Source: Bradyrhizobium monzae
GTDB lineage: Bacteria > Pseudomonadota > Alphaproteobacteria > Rhizobiales > Xanthobacteraceae
Direction: 5' to 3'
DNA length: 64,000 nucleotides
NCBI RefSeq assembly: GCF_021458635.1
Contig: NZ_JAIRDQ010000013.1
Span: 62,001-126,000 of the forward strand
In this document: in pieces, positions 18,250 through 26,887 of the stretch
Position numbering within the stretch: the first letter of the stretch is position 1
How the letters are laid out: each line of letters opens with the position of its first letter
Made by a program: the position numbers and the translations under genes
The notes under the pieces: generated by a model
Told to the model about the DNA's origin: nothing
Database searches by the model: none
What the model saw: the letters and a program-made list of their open reading frames with translations, nothing else

Positions 18250-18539
18250 TCTTCACCGCCTTGATCGAGGCATTCCAATGCCCGCCGCCAATCAGGTTGG
18301 CGAACAGCTGAATCTCATTCGGGTAGGCGAGCCTGCGGCACGTTTTCATCGCCACCAGACCAAATAAATTCGGCAACATAACAATCTTTGCAAAATCAGC
18401 GGCTTGTTCTTTTGGCAAGACACTGTCGGCGCGACGTGGCGGCGATCCGCGTGTTCGGCTTCAACGTGTTCAGCTGTGAGCTCTTCACGAAGGGCTCCGT
18501 CAAGCAGACACTCGGGACGATCAATCAGCCAGTCCTCTG

Positions 18540-18760
18540 CTTGCGGCATTGTGTCACTTGTCGGCGGCAACGAATTTGATGGTGTCGCCGGGTTCGAGTT
18601 TCATCAGCGTCGGCTCGAACACCATTTTGCCGCCGTCTGAACCTTTGTTCAGCATCTTGACCGCGATTACGGCCGCAGCGGCGAAGCTCGTATGATCTGC
18701 ATCGCTGCGGCATCCAGAAGCAGCGCCTTGTGCATTGTGATCTCCTGTCATCTCGCGTTG
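18540..18760 (-). pseudogene. Pseudoazurin fragment 2
   Basis: Minus-strand match to the signal-peptide start and first ~65 codons of the pseudoazurin gene at 22533-22988 (VKMLNKGSDGGKMVFEPTLM, EPGDTIKFVAADK). The signal region has internal changes, and the copper loop is missing. It stops at 18540 next to unrelated DNA. It is longer than the copy at 9.4 kb and extends to the ATG and upstream region. Confidence 0.85.
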
Positions 18761-18887
18761 ACGGACTTCGACGATATCCGGGATGTCACGAGACCGAGGA
18801 GCGCGGATGAAGGGGGTAACGCGAGTCCTTCGGGAAAAATTCGCGCCGCCCCTTGAAACCTTTTCCGGCCTTCTTAGTCTTTTCGGC

Positions 18888-18995
18888 GTCGCGACCGCGG
18901 CGATCGGGATGCTCTCGGGGGCCCGCGAATGAGTCGGGCGCCGGACGGTGTCCGGAGCCTGCTCGTACCCATCTTGCTCCAGGGAGGATTTGGCG
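18888..18995 (+). ncRNA. ROSE-type RNA thermometer in hsp20 leader
   Basis: The leader just before the hsp20 ATG ends CATCTTGCTCCAGGGAGGAT. TTGCTCC can pair with the GGGAGGA Shine-Dalgarno, with the unpaired G typical of ROSE elements. Upstream is a stable hairpin (CCGGACGGTGTCCGG). The block CCTGCTCGTACCCATCTTGC resembles what I remember of the Bradyrhizobium hspA ROSE leader. ROSE keeps translation off at low temperature and melts on heat shock. Confidence 0.8.
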
Positions 18996-19448
18996 ATGAG
19001 GTATGATTGGACTCCCCTCGGGAGGTCCGCTATCGGCTTCGACCGTCTTTTCGACGTGCTCGACGAGGTCCAGCGGACCGCCGAAGAGAGCTATCCCCCT
19101 TACAACATCGAACGTCTCGACGAGAACCGTTTCCAGATCGCGGTGGCGCTGGCCGGATTCACGCCGGACGAGGTCGCGCTGACGGTCGAGCAGAACGTCC
19201 TGACCCTCGAGGGCCGCAAGAACGAGAAGGAGGAGAAGACCTACCTGCATCGCAGCATCTCGGCGCGCAATGTCAAGCGCCAGTTCACCCTCGCCGAGCA
19301 TGTCGAGGTCAAGGGCGCCCGCTTCGAGAACGGTCTGCTCATCATCGAGCTGCAGCGGGAGATCCCCGAGGCGATGAAGCCGCGCCGCATCGCGATCGAC
19401 GGCATCGCTGCGAGCAACGTCACACAGATCGAATCCCGGTTCGCCTGA
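18996..19448 (+). CDS. Small heat-shock protein, Hsp20 / alpha-crystallin family
   Basis: 150 residues. ATG 18996 is chosen because the GGGAGGA site of the ROSE element lies 8-12 bases upstream; an upstream in-frame start at 18948 would fall inside the thermometer. The alpha-crystallin domain spans about residues 33-135 (YNIERLDENRFQIAVALAGF through VKGARFENGLLIIEL). The C-terminus is KPRRIAIDG. It is a cytoplasmic holdase that prevents aggregation of unfolding proteins. N-terminus RYDWTPLGRSAIGFDRLFD is of the rhizobial class A type. Confidence 0.93.
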   Translation: MRYDWTPLGRSAIGFDRLFDVLDEVQRTAEESYPPYNIERLDENRFQIAVALAGFTPDEVALTVEQNVLTLEGRKNEKEEKTYLHRSISARNVKRQFTLAEHVEVKGARFENGLLIIELQREIPEAMKPRRIAIDGIAASNVTQIESRFA

Positions 19449-19596
19449 TCGGTCCCGAAAATCTGCAAAATCTGAAATTGCCGCCGCGAGGACCCGCGCG
19501 GCGGATGCTGTAACTCGTCCTGGATCAGGAGGCGACCATGCGGCCGGCGACCGCTCCCGGCGAGAACATTGTCGATTTCTACTCTTCCTTCATCCC

Positions 19597-19956
19597 GGCG
19601 TCGCGTTCGAGCACCCGCCCGATGTCGTCTCACACCCGGGCCTCAGCTTTTCCGGGAAGCGCGCCATCCGGGCCTCGTGGGCATCGGATGCGACCGCGAT
19701 CGCGTCGTGCCCGTCGCTCAGGGTTCCCGAAGGGCTCAAGGCGCCGGTGACCATCGACGAGCTCCTGGAAGCGCTCTGCGCGCTGGACGGCGGCCCGCGG
19801 CAATTGCATGCCGGCGTCGCTATCACTGGCCCGGGTTTGGCTGCCTTGTTCCATGACCGATCGAAGCTGCCGCCCGATCCTCGCCAGCAAGACGCCGCGG
19901 TGACATCTATCGGCATCGCGCAGGATAATGATCGACCGACATCGCCGGCGCCCTGA
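19597..19956 (+). pseudogene. Remnant of a small conserved rhizobial protein
   Basis: The frame read from 19597 encodes GVAFEHPPDVVSHPGLS and SWASDATAIASCPSLRVPEG, then ITIDELLEAL-like sequence to a stop at 19954-19956. The pattern (E-H-P-x-D-V-V...R-A-x-x-A-S-W-A-S-D-A) is one I associate with small rhizobial proteins of unknown function. No start codon lies in this frame upstream. An ATG at 19538 opens a different frame (MRPATAPGENIVDFYSSF), so a frameshift near 19595 is likely. Function unknown. Confidence 0.45.
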
Positions 19957-20215
19957 TCAGACATTCCCGCCCGCCGAAGCAGGCGGATCTTGCGGCGGCT
20001 CGGACTTCCATGACACCTCCAAGGGTGCGAGCTCGCTCAACATGATTGAGATCGAGATTGAGCATCTTGCGGGGAAAATGTCTCTATCGGCTCGATCGAT
20101 GATCTAACCCATTACGCCGCGCGATCACCGCTTGGGAACGGCAGTGGGATGCCGGGACGCTTCCGCATCAAATGGATGTTGGCTACAGACAGGCCCGCGC
20201 CAAAAGGGGTCGAAG
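19957..20215 (+). pseudogene. IS630 transposase 3' fragment
   Basis: The DNA closely follows 27930-28190 of the IS630 copy downstream (CATTCCCGCCCGCCGAAGC, then GGCGGATCTTGCGGCGGCTC) with several frame-breaking changes. It is a decayed 3' end of a second IS630-type element. Confidence 0.75.
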
Positions 20216-20653
20216 CGATCCCGACACTTCCAAAGAGTCATGATCGCTGTGCAGAGGCCCTCGTGCGGTCGGAGGCAGGTGGCGGCGCTGCTTATGTCCG
20301 AAAGCAAACGCACGGCTTGTCCGAAGCTCGCCAAGCGATCGCGAACGCGACATTGCGCGCGACCAACCAGAGGCAATGAAGGCCGCTTTGGTGCTGGCCT
20401 CAATCCTGCAATCGCGAAGGCTGCGTGTGTAAAGCGGCGTCACAGCATCAGCAACGCAACGATTTTGGACTGCGATGAGACCCGCTGCCCGTCGCAGGCG
20501 GTGAGCTTCGACGCATTTCCATCTCGGTGTGTCGCTGATGCATGCGCTGTGGCGACACGCCTGAAGCAGATGTCGCACCGGTCCACCGAAGGACGGGTGC
20601 AAATTTCTGTGTGTCATCAGCCTTCGTTCGATGATGACGCACATGATGAGGTG
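20216..20653. other. Intergenic upstream of the outer-membrane protein, no gene seen
   Basis: The frame of the outer-membrane protein is open back to 20132, but this part has no protein-like composition, lacks a signal peptide and begins inside IS630 debris. I see no supportable gene here. It probably holds the promoter of the downstream gene. Confidence 0.5.
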
Positions 20654-20656
20654 ATG

Positions 20657-22378
20657 ATGCGATTTGGAGTTCTTACCTGGGCTGCTGCCGCAACAGCTGC
20701 GCTTGTTGCAAGCGGAGCGGTCAATTCAACAGATCTAAAGCCGGCAGCAAAAGCCCCGCCGAAACTGTGGAGCTGGAGCGGAGGATATATCGGCGGACAC
20801 GTCGCCGGGGGCTACGGCCGGACGTCGTTCAGTGATCCCTATGGCCCGTCAATTTACGGGGACGTCGTTGATACGCCTGCATTCCTGGCTGGCGGACAGC
20901 TCGGCTACAACTGGCAGAGGGACCGCTGGGTGTTCGGCGTCGAACTGGAGGCGAGCCGTGCTGTCTCGGACGGCACAAACACCTGTCTTGCCTTCTCCAG
21001 CGTTGTTGTGATCGCAACCTGCAACGCGGGTCCAAGCGTCCTTGCCACGGGAACCGGTCGTGTGGGTTACGCTTTTGGCCCGCACGGCCACACGCTGGCC
21101 TACGTCAAAGGAGGCGGCGCCTGGCAACATAATCGCGGTGCGATCGCCAATCACAACGAATTTCGGGACGGGAACTTTGCCGGCTTCCCGCGGCATACGA
21201 CGCAGTTCGATGACGGTCGCTTCGGCGGGACTGTCGGCGTCGGCATCGAGCAGCAGCTCACACCCGCCTGGTCCGTCAAATTTGAGTACGACTATATGGG
21301 GTTTGCCGGCCCTCGTGTGGCGACCCCTCCAACCGTGCAGCGTCCGCCCCTTGCGATCATTCCTGCCAGCACCAGCAGCCTATCCAGCGATTATCACGTC
21401 GGTAAAGTGGGCTTGAATTATCACTTTGGCGTCGATCCGAGGGCGGAATGGGCCGATGCGCCGCTGCACCCCGCAACAGCGACCGCCGAAGCCAAGCCTG
21501 TTCTATCGACAGGCGACTGGTCGCTCGAAGGCGGCTCACGGGTCTGGCTCAGCCGGGGAGCTTTCCAGTGGGACTACACAATTCCGCCCCGGTTTCCAGG
21601 AGATGAGAGCGTTCCCAGTTCAAGGCTCACCTATCAGGGGTTGGACGGCGTGTCCGGCGAGTTGTTCGGACGCCTTGACAGCCCCTTTGGGATATTCCTG
21701 AAGGGCAATATCGGCCTCGGGCGCTTCAACAAAGGAAAGATGAACGACGAAGATTCGAGCATCTTGAACCGTGCCTATTCCAACACGTTATCAGGTCAGG
21801 CGAACGGACGGTTCGTGTACTACACGGCGGACGCCGGCTACGATTTTCTGCGCGGCAGCACCTACAAGCTGGGCGCATTTATCGGATGGACCTCCTACGG
21901 CCAGAAGTCTGATTCGATAGGTTGCGTGCGGATCGCCTCGTCCTCGTCGGACCGGGCATGCGCGGGGCAGCGGCAGATCATCGGCAGTCAAGACACCAAT
22001 TGGAATGCGCCGCGCATCGGCCTCAGCGCCGAGGCTTTGGTGCTTGAACGCTGGCGCGTGAGCGCCGACGTAGCTTACCTACCATGGACCGATTTCACTG
22101 GTCGCGACAACCATCTCCTCCGCCCAGCGACAACTTTCTACGATCAGCGCGGAGACGGTGGTGGAGGCCTTCAGGTGGAAGGGGTGCTTTCCTACTTTCT
22201 CACCAAGAATGTCAGCATCGGAGTTGGTGGCCGATATTGGTCAATGTGGACCAGGAAGGACAGCGATGTGACCTACAACGCCAATTTGGAGAATACCCGC
22301 GTCCAAGGGCCTGCTCTTGCGAAATACCGCATGGAACGATGGGGTACGTTCATCCAGGCCTCCTACAAATTTGACTGA
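20657..22378 (+). CDS. Outer-membrane protein with two fused beta-barrel domains
   Basis: Start taken at ATG 20657 (or 20654); GAGG lies just upstream and a signal peptide follows (MRFGVLTWAAAATAALVASG). Residues ~35-255 are an Omp25/Omp31-like eight-strand barrel (GGYIGGHVAGGYGRTSF, KFEYDYMGF, VGKVGLNYHF). After a linker, residues ~285-573 form a second barrel with alternating aromatic strands (EGGSRVWLSRGAFQWDY, SGELFGRLDSPFGIFLKGN) ending in WGTFIQASYKFD, with the terminal aromatic-x-Asp expected for BAM-mediated assembly. The second half resembles omptin/Omp-like barrels, but no protease residues were assigned. The tandem arrangement is less common than the single Omp25 barrel. Confidence 0.8.
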   Translation: MRFGVLTWAAAATAALVASGAVNSTDLKPAAKAPPKLWSWSGGYIGGHVAGGYGRTSFSDPYGPSIYGDVVDTPAFLAGGQLGYNWQRDRWVFGVELEASRAVSDGTNTCLAFSSVVVIATCNAGPSVLATGTGRVGYAFGPHGHTLAYVKGGGAWQHNRGAIANHNEFRDGNFAGFPRHTTQFDDGRFGGTVGVGIEQQLTPAWSVKFEYDYMGFAGPRVATPPTVQRPPLAIIPASTSSLSSDYHVGKVGLNYHFGVDPRAEWADAPLHPATATAEAKPVLSTGDWSLEGGSRVWLSRGAFQWDYTIPPRFPGDESVPSSRLTYQGLDGVSGELFGRLDSPFGIFLKGNIGLGRFNKGKMNDEDSSILNRAYSNTLSGQANGRFVYYTADAGYDFLRGSTYKLGAFIGWTSYGQKSDSIGCVRIASSSSDRACAGQRQIIGSQDTNWNAPRIGLSAEALVLERWRVSADVAYLPWTDFTGRDNHLLRPATTFYDQRGDGGGGLQVEGVLSYFLTKNVSIGVGGRYWSMWTRKDSDVTYNANLENTRVQGPALAKYRMERWGTFIQASYKFD

Positions 22379-22388
22379 CAAGCCAGGT

Positions 22389-22437
22389 GGCTCTGCACGG
22401 TGTTTTGACCGGTTGCGTGCGGCGGCGGTCAGATGTC
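22389..22437 (+). repeat. Short IS-end-like repeat
   Basis: GTGGCTCTGCACGGTG followed by TTTTGACCGGTTG recurs at 26840-26885 with few changes. It looks like the end of an insertion sequence left behind after loss of the element (IS21-type ends are similar). Confidence 0.5.
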
Positions 22438-22532
22438 GTGCGCGACAAGTGATCGCCCTTCCAGAACGCGATGTCGTTCTACGGGACCCTGATAGTTGCG
22501 CGAAGGCGCGCGACCGACATACGGGAGCTCTC

Positions 22533-22988
22533 CTACTTGGAGGGAGTCTTGACGGCTTCCAGTTTCTCGAACAGCGTCGCAAACATCTGCTTGGCTTTGC
22601 CGACCTGCGGCACCGCCTTGGCCTGCTCGATGTTGGTCGGCGTGCCGACCACGATCATCGCCACCATGCCCAAGGCGTAATGCGGCACGCACTTCACGCC
22701 ATAGACGCCGGCCTGATCGAATTTCACGCTCATGTCTTCGCCATTCTTGCCGACGAAGGGAGCCGCGCCGTCCGGCAGCATGCCCTTGATGCTCGCGGCA
22801 TTGTGTCCCTTGTCGGAGGCAACGAATTTTACGGTGTCGCCGGGCGCGATTTTCACCAGCGCCGGCTCGAACACCATTATGCTGCCGTCAGAACCCTTGT
22901 TCAGCATCTTGATCTCGATTTCGGCCGCGGCAGCGAAGCTCGTCATCGTCAGCATCACTGCGGCGGCCAGAAGTAGCGCCTTGTGCAT
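22533..22988 (-). CDS. Pseudoazurin (blue copper electron carrier)
   Basis: 151 residues, ATG 22988. A signal peptide of ~21 residues (MHKALLLAAAVMLTMTSFAA) targets the periplasm. The cupredoxin fold has all four type-1 copper ligands: His62 (KGHNAAS), and Cys100, His103 and Met108 (VKCVPHYALGM). Pseudoazurin carries electrons to denitrification reductases or other periplasmic acceptors. A FixK/FNR-type box lies 62 bases upstream, so expression under low oxygen is likely. Two truncated copies of the same gene are at 9429 and 18540, so this locus has been copied and eroded within 14 kb. Confidence 0.95.
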   Translation of the reverse strand: MHKALLLAAAVMLTMTSFAAAAEIEIKMLNKGSDGSIMVFEPALVKIAPGDTVKFVASDKGHNAASIKGMLPDGAAPFVGKNGEDMSVKFDQAGVYGVKCVPHYALGMVAMIVVGTPTNIEQAKAVPQVGKAKQMFATLFEKLEAVKTPSK

Positions 22989-23050
22989 TGCAATTTCCTG
23001 TCGTCGCGAGTTGACGGGCCACTAACTAGAGCTGGAAGGCCGGTCGAGAT

Positions 23051-23064
23051 TTGAGCTGACGCAA
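23051..23064 (-). promoter_or_regulatory. FixK/FNR-type box upstream of pseudoazurin
   Basis: TTGAGCTGACGCAA fits the rhizobial FixK2 consensus TTG(A/C)-N6-(T/G)CAA. It is 62 bases upstream of the pseudoazurin ATG, in the place expected for an activator site. Confidence 0.65.
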
Positions 23065-23149
23065 TCTTTCCGAAGAATCTCCCTTTTGTGATCACTCTGG
23101 AGCTGCCGCGGAGAGAAAATGCCGGCAATCGACCGTTCGGTCGAGATCC

Positions 23150-23610
23150 CGTTGTTTTCCTGACTTTCACCTGGAGAACTCGAAACTTCGCGTCAGGCGC
23201 GCTCCGTCCGCTATGAGAAGGACACCGCTGTCGTCGAGCGGGGCCCGATGCGAAGTTGTTTCTCGTGCTGTTGCACGGCCATTTGCGCGTTGACAACACG
23301 ACGCCGTGCTGTCCGTCGGTAGCGCGGCAACGGCTGGCGGCGAAATTTGCGGTGCTTGCGGTGAATGCGCTACAGACCGTCGGCCGCCGGCTGCAGGACA
23401 CCCAGACGCGGGTGCTGGAAATGTCGCGCGAGCCGGTCGAGCAGCGGGTTTCGCATGCTGTTACGCCTTTCCGAGCAGGTCGGCGGCAAGACCGACCCGG
23501 GGATCGATATCATGCATCCGGTCAGCCAAATCCTCGGTGTATGGCGCAACGGGAGTTGGTTGAAGGCGGTCGCCAGTGGATCGTTCTGCGCAATCTCATG
23601 AGTCGTTCGG
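23150..23610 (+). pseudogene. Crp/Fnr-family regulator remnant (NnrR/FnrN-like)
   Basis: Pieces of one regulator appear in several frames: LFLVLLHGHLRV, then ALQTVGRRLQDTQTRVLEMS and EPVEQRVSHA in one frame; LLRLSEQVGGKTDPGIDIMH in the next; ELVEGGRQWIVLRNLM back in the first. These correspond to the dimerisation helix and C-terminus of Crp/Fnr proteins of the NnrR type. The recognition helix of the HTH is deleted between HPVSQ and ELVEGG. The product cannot be functional. Confidence 0.75.
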
Positions 23611-23611
23611 G

Positions 23612-23860
23612 CTTGCCGAGGCCAGCCGAGGCGGTTTCGGCCAACCTCAACGTAATTTGCGCGCGCTCGCGCAGCCGTTCCAGAAGTTTCTCGAGATCGA
23701 TCCCGTGTTCGCGGTAGGCCTCGTCGACCGCGTGGAAGGTCGCGATCAGGCCGCCGGCGCAATGCATGCTGAAATCGAGGGAGATTCGGATGCTCGAAGG
23801 CGAACGCTGTATGATTGTGTCGACAATCAGCTCGATGGTCGGGAACGCGATCTCTATCAT
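23612..23860 (-). CDS. Hypothetical fragment
   Basis: Minus frame from ATG 23860: MIEIAFPTIELIVDTIIQRS, then an amphipathic, helical sequence (DLEKLLERLRERAQITLRLA). Composition looks protein-like, but beyond about 23610 it becomes antisense to the Crp/Fnr remnant. The gene is therefore either very short or cut off. I do not recognise it. Confidence 0.3.
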
Positions 23861-24084
23861 GGTGCCAGTCTGCGCGTCTGGCGTTGCCGCCTGTTGTGTT
23901 AATGCAAGCAGCACGGCGATGACCGCTTCGCCGGATTGACGGACAACGGCTGCGCGTCGTTCTTGACCTGCGTCAATGCCCCGGCGGCAAGCGTTGCTAA
24001 TGTGCACTCTTTGTAGAAGTCTCGCCAAGGCGCTGGATGCGCGACCGTTGCATGCTCCTCAGGCGGGCGAGGGTACCCTGCGAG

Positions 24085-24294
24085 ATGGAAGCAATGGACG
24101 AGCGAGCCATGTGGGAAGGGATTTCGACGGCCCCGTACGAGCGAGCGCTCGAGCTCGCTGTGATCGAAGGCAATCGCGTGCATCCGCTGATCTTCGCCTG
24201 CCGTCGCACACCGAGCGGCTGGGTCAATGATACGACCCGTGAGCGGGTTGTCGTCCATCCGACGCACTGGCGTCCATGGCCTTCGAAAGACTAG
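24085..24294 (+). CDS. Small conserved-looking hypothetical protein before fixL
   Basis: 69 residues from ATG 24085 (ATG 24094 is equally possible; 24037 is upstream of any ribosome site I can see). The sequence MDERAMWEGISTAPYERALE, then EGNRVHPLIFACRRT and VVVHPTHWRPW, is compact and has no frame-breaking features. It lies 104 bases before fixL on the same strand. No family recognised and no function inferred. Confidence 0.5.
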   Translation: MEAMDERAMWEGISTAPYERALELAVIEGNRVHPLIFACRRTPSGWVNDTTRERVVVHPTHWRPWPSKD

Positions 24295-24398
24295 TTTGCT
24301 CCAGCTCCCCTCTTGCCGAAGAGACGGCCAGTCGTGCTATGAGGCGATCACCGTCCCAGTCTCACAAAGGCGCGTTCGTTTCTGCATCGGGTTACTGA

Positions 24399-25844
24399 AT
24401 GACAGCACAAGGCCGATTTTGGCTTCGCTACGGGGCGGCGGCCGCTGCCGTCGCTGCCATATTTTGCGTGCGCCTTGCCTTGCATCATTATTTCGAGGAC
24501 CGGACCTTCACCGTGATCTATGTTCCGGTCGTGGTCTTTGCGGCATTTGCTGGCGGCCGCGGGCCTGCAATCTTCGCCACTCTGTTGTGTCTTGCGAGCG
24601 CCAGCTACTTCCTGGGACCGAGCCTTTACAGCAACCCGGCGAACCTGATCGATGTCTCGTTCTTCGCAGTCATGGGGCTCATCCTCGGCGTGATGGGCGA
24701 CCGGCTGTTGCGGGAGACGGAAGACGCCGGATATCGGCAGGCGCAGCTCCAGTCGATCCTGGATACCGTCCCGGAAGCCATGGTTCTGATCGATGAGCGG
24801 GGCATCATGCGATCCTTCAGCGTCACAGCCGAGCACCTCTTCGGCTGGTCGGCCGCGGAGGCGATCGGAAAGAATGTCTCGATCCTCATGCCCGCGCCGT
24901 ACCGGCAGGAGCACGATAGCTATCTCGATCGCTACCGCTCTACGGGCGAGCGTCGCATCATCGGGATCGGGCGGATCGTGGTCGGCGAGCGCAAGGATGG
25001 CTCGACGTTTCCGATGGAGCTCGCAGTGGGCGAGGCCAAGGCCGGCGCCGAGCGATACTTTACCGGCTTCGTCCGCGACCTGACCGAACGAAGAACCCAG
25101 GAACGCCGGATGCAGGAATTGCAGTCCGAGCTGGTGCACGTGTCGCGGCTGACCGCCATGGGCGAGATGGCGTCCTCGCTGGCGCACGAGCTCAATCAGC
25201 CATTGTCCGCGATCACGAGTTATTTGCGCGGGGCTGCGACGCTGCTGAAGGCGAGCGAGGTCGACAAGGAGCGCGTGCGCGAGGCCATGGATCGCAGCGC
25301 CGACCAGGCGTTGCGCGCCGGCGACATCATCAAGCGCCTGCGGGAGTTCGTCGCCAAAGGCGAGACCGAGCACACCATCGAGGACCCGGCAACGCTGCTC
25401 GAGGAGGCGGCTGCGCTGGCCCTGGTCGGCGCCAGGGAACAGGGTGTGCGCGTGTCGCTGCGCTGTGACCACAATCTTCCCGATATTGTCGTCGACAAGG
25501 TGCAGATCCAACAAGTCGCGCTCAACCTCATCAGGAACGGCATCGAGGCGATGGAGACGACCAGCCGGCGCGAGCTGACCATCGGTGTCATCCGCCAGAA
25601 CAGGTTCGCGTTCTTCTCCGTCACTGATACCGGCATGGGCATCGCGCCGGAGATCGACGAGAAGCTGTTTCAACCCTTCGTCACCAGCAAGGCAAACGGC
25701 ATGGGTGTCGGTCTTTCAATCTGCCGAACCATCATCGAAGCACATGGCGGCCGCATCGCGGCGCGTCCCAATGATGACGGCGGCGGCACAATATTCGAGT
25801 TTACGCTCCCCTTCGCCGAAACGGAGGTGGGCGATGAACGATAA
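24399..25844 (+). CDS. fixL: FixL oxygen-sensing haem histidine kinase
   Basis: 481 residues, ATG 24399. Four membrane helices lie in residues ~10-105. The haem-PAS domain (~125-240) has the proximal histidine in REHDSYLDRYR-like context (His172) and the haem-contacting arginine motif IIGIGRIVVG. The kinase part carries the H-box LAHELNQPLSAI (phospho-acceptor His263), N-box NLIRNGIEAME, and ATP-lid motifs DTGMGI and GMGVGLSICR. Oxygen bound to the haem shuts the kinase off; at low oxygen it phosphorylates FixJ. The 3' end overlaps fixJ by 11 bases. The haem His and PAS sequence make the fixL call firm against a generic PAS kinase. Confidence 0.96.
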   Translation: MTAQGRFWLRYGAAAAAVAAIFCVRLALHHYFEDRTFTVIYVPVVVFAAFAGGRGPAIFATLLCLASASYFLGPSLYSNPANLIDVSFFAVMGLILGVMGDRLLRETEDAGYRQAQLQSILDTVPEAMVLIDERGIMRSFSVTAEHLFGWSAAEAIGKNVSILMPAPYRQEHDSYLDRYRSTGERRIIGIGRIVVGERKDGSTFPMELAVGEAKAGAERYFTGFVRDLTERRTQERRMQELQSELVHVSRLTAMGEMASSLAHELNQPLSAITSYLRGAATLLKASEVDKERVREAMDRSADQALRAGDIIKRLREFVAKGETEHTIEDPATLLEEAAALALVGAREQGVRVSLRCDHNLPDIVVDKVQIQQVALNLIRNGIEAMETTSRRELTIGVIRQNRFAFFSVTDTGMGIAPEIDEKLFQPFVTSKANGMGVGLSICRTIIEAHGGRIAARPNDDGGGTIFEFTLPFAETEVGDER

Positions 25845-26442
25845 GACCGTCATTCACGTCATCGACGATGACGCTGCGATGCGGGATTCGCTGGCGTTCC
25901 TGCTCGACGTCAATGGATACAAGTCGCAGGTCTACGAGACGGCCGATGCGTTTCTGGCTGGCGCCGGCGCCGGGACGTTGAGCTGCGTCGTCTCCGATAT
26001 TCGCATGCCGGGCATAAGCGGCATCGAGCTGGTTAGGAAGCTGAAACGCCAAGGAACATCCAGCGCGGTCATCCTGATCACCGGTCACGGCGACGTCGCG
26101 CTCGCCGTGGAGGCGATGAAGGCGGGTGCCGCGGATTTCATCGAAAAGCCGTTCGACGATGCCGCGCTGCTGGGGGCAATCCGCTCTGCGCTGGAGGCGC
26201 GGCCCGCGGCAGGAAGCGAGAGTTCGGCGAAGAAGGAGGCTGAAGCGCGGCTTGCCGATCTGTCACCGCGCGAGCGGGACGTCCTGCAGGGGCTTGTGGC
26301 AGGCAAAATCAATAAGGTCATTGCGCATGACCTCAGCATCAGTCCGCGCACCGTTGAGGTCTATCGTGCCAATCTCATGGTGAAGACGGGGGCGTGCAGC
26401 ATGTCCGAACTGATGCGTCTCGCGCTCGCTGCGGGTCTGTGA
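25834..26442 (+). CDS. fixJ: FixJ response regulator, LuxR-type output
   Basis: 202 residues. ATG 25834 lies inside the fixL tail; the frame is open further upstream but only this start gives a normal receiver domain. The receiver has acidic DDD (11-13), phospho-acceptor Asp55 (VVSDIRMPG), Thr in LITGHGD and Lys in EKPF. The C-terminal LuxR/FixJ helix-turn-helix is LSPRERDVLQGLVAGKINKV and ISPRTVEVYRANLM. FixJ-P activates fixK-type genes in micro-oxic conditions. The most likely target in this window is the fixK gene at 44713. Confidence 0.96.
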   Translation: MNDKTVIHVIDDDAAMRDSLAFLLDVNGYKSQVYETADAFLAGAGAGTLSCVVSDIRMPGISGIELVRKLKRQGTSSAVILITGHGDVALAVEAMKAGAADFIEKPFDDAALLGAIRSALEARPAAGSESSAKKEAEARLADLSPRERDVLQGLVAGKINKVIAHDLSISPRTVEVYRANLMVKTGACSMSELMRLALAAGL

Positions 26443-26456
26443 GGCCCGGGCAACCA

Positions 26457-26485
26457 GGCATCTCGAAAAGCTTCACAGAGATGCC
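26457..26485 (+). terminator. Stem-loop after fixJ
   Basis: GGCATCTC and GAGATGCC form a perfect 8-bp stem around a 13-base loop, 15 bases after the fixJ stop. No T-run follows, so it may be a transcript-stabilising hairpin rather than an intrinsic terminator. Confidence 0.45.
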
Positions 26486-26838
26486 CCTGAGTGCGCCCTG
26501 GTCCGGGACCTTGCGACCGACAAGGCCAAGCGATCTGTTTGATCGGCTAGCGAGCCATCTGACGGGTCTTGCGGAACACGTTGAGATGGCGATGCTCGAA
26601 CGGAACAACGGAACGGAAAAGTAGGGCCGTCTCAGTTGGCGGCCTCCGCCAGTGACACAGCGACATCATTCCGCTTTTCCATCAGCTGCAGCACGCGCTG
26701 CAATCTCCTCGGACCCTCATGATGTGGTGCAACATGATCTCGTCGATGGCCGTACCCATCATGTCACGTCGTGCGGCAGGATGCCGCTTGACTGGGAACA
26801 AAGCCTTCAATGCATCGGCTTTCGAGACGATCCCGCCT
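26486..26838. other. Intergenic, remnant DNA
   Basis: Short frames only. One ends RLASHLTGLAEHVEMAMLER near 26620 and may be the tail of a lost gene, but no start or family was found. Confidence 0.35.
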
Positions 26839-26887
26839 AGTGGCTCTGCACAGTGATTTTGACAGGTTGGGTCCGGCGGTCAGATTA
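26839..26887 (+). repeat. Short IS-end-like repeat, second copy
   Basis: AGTGGCTCTGCACAGTG then TTTTGACAGGTTGG and GGCGGTCAGAT, closely matching 22389-22437. It abuts the LexA-like gene and the IS630 copy. Confidence 0.5.

Noticed and set aside
20132..20653. N-terminal extension of the outer-membrane protein (frame open from 20132)
   Set aside because: It begins in IS630 debris and would place the signal peptide in the middle of the protein; ATG 20657 has GAGG and a normal signal peptide.
26457..26485. Possible tts box (type III secretion regulator site) after fixJ
   Set aside because: Only the core GAAGCTTTTCGA resembles it; the sequence is better explained by a perfect hairpin.
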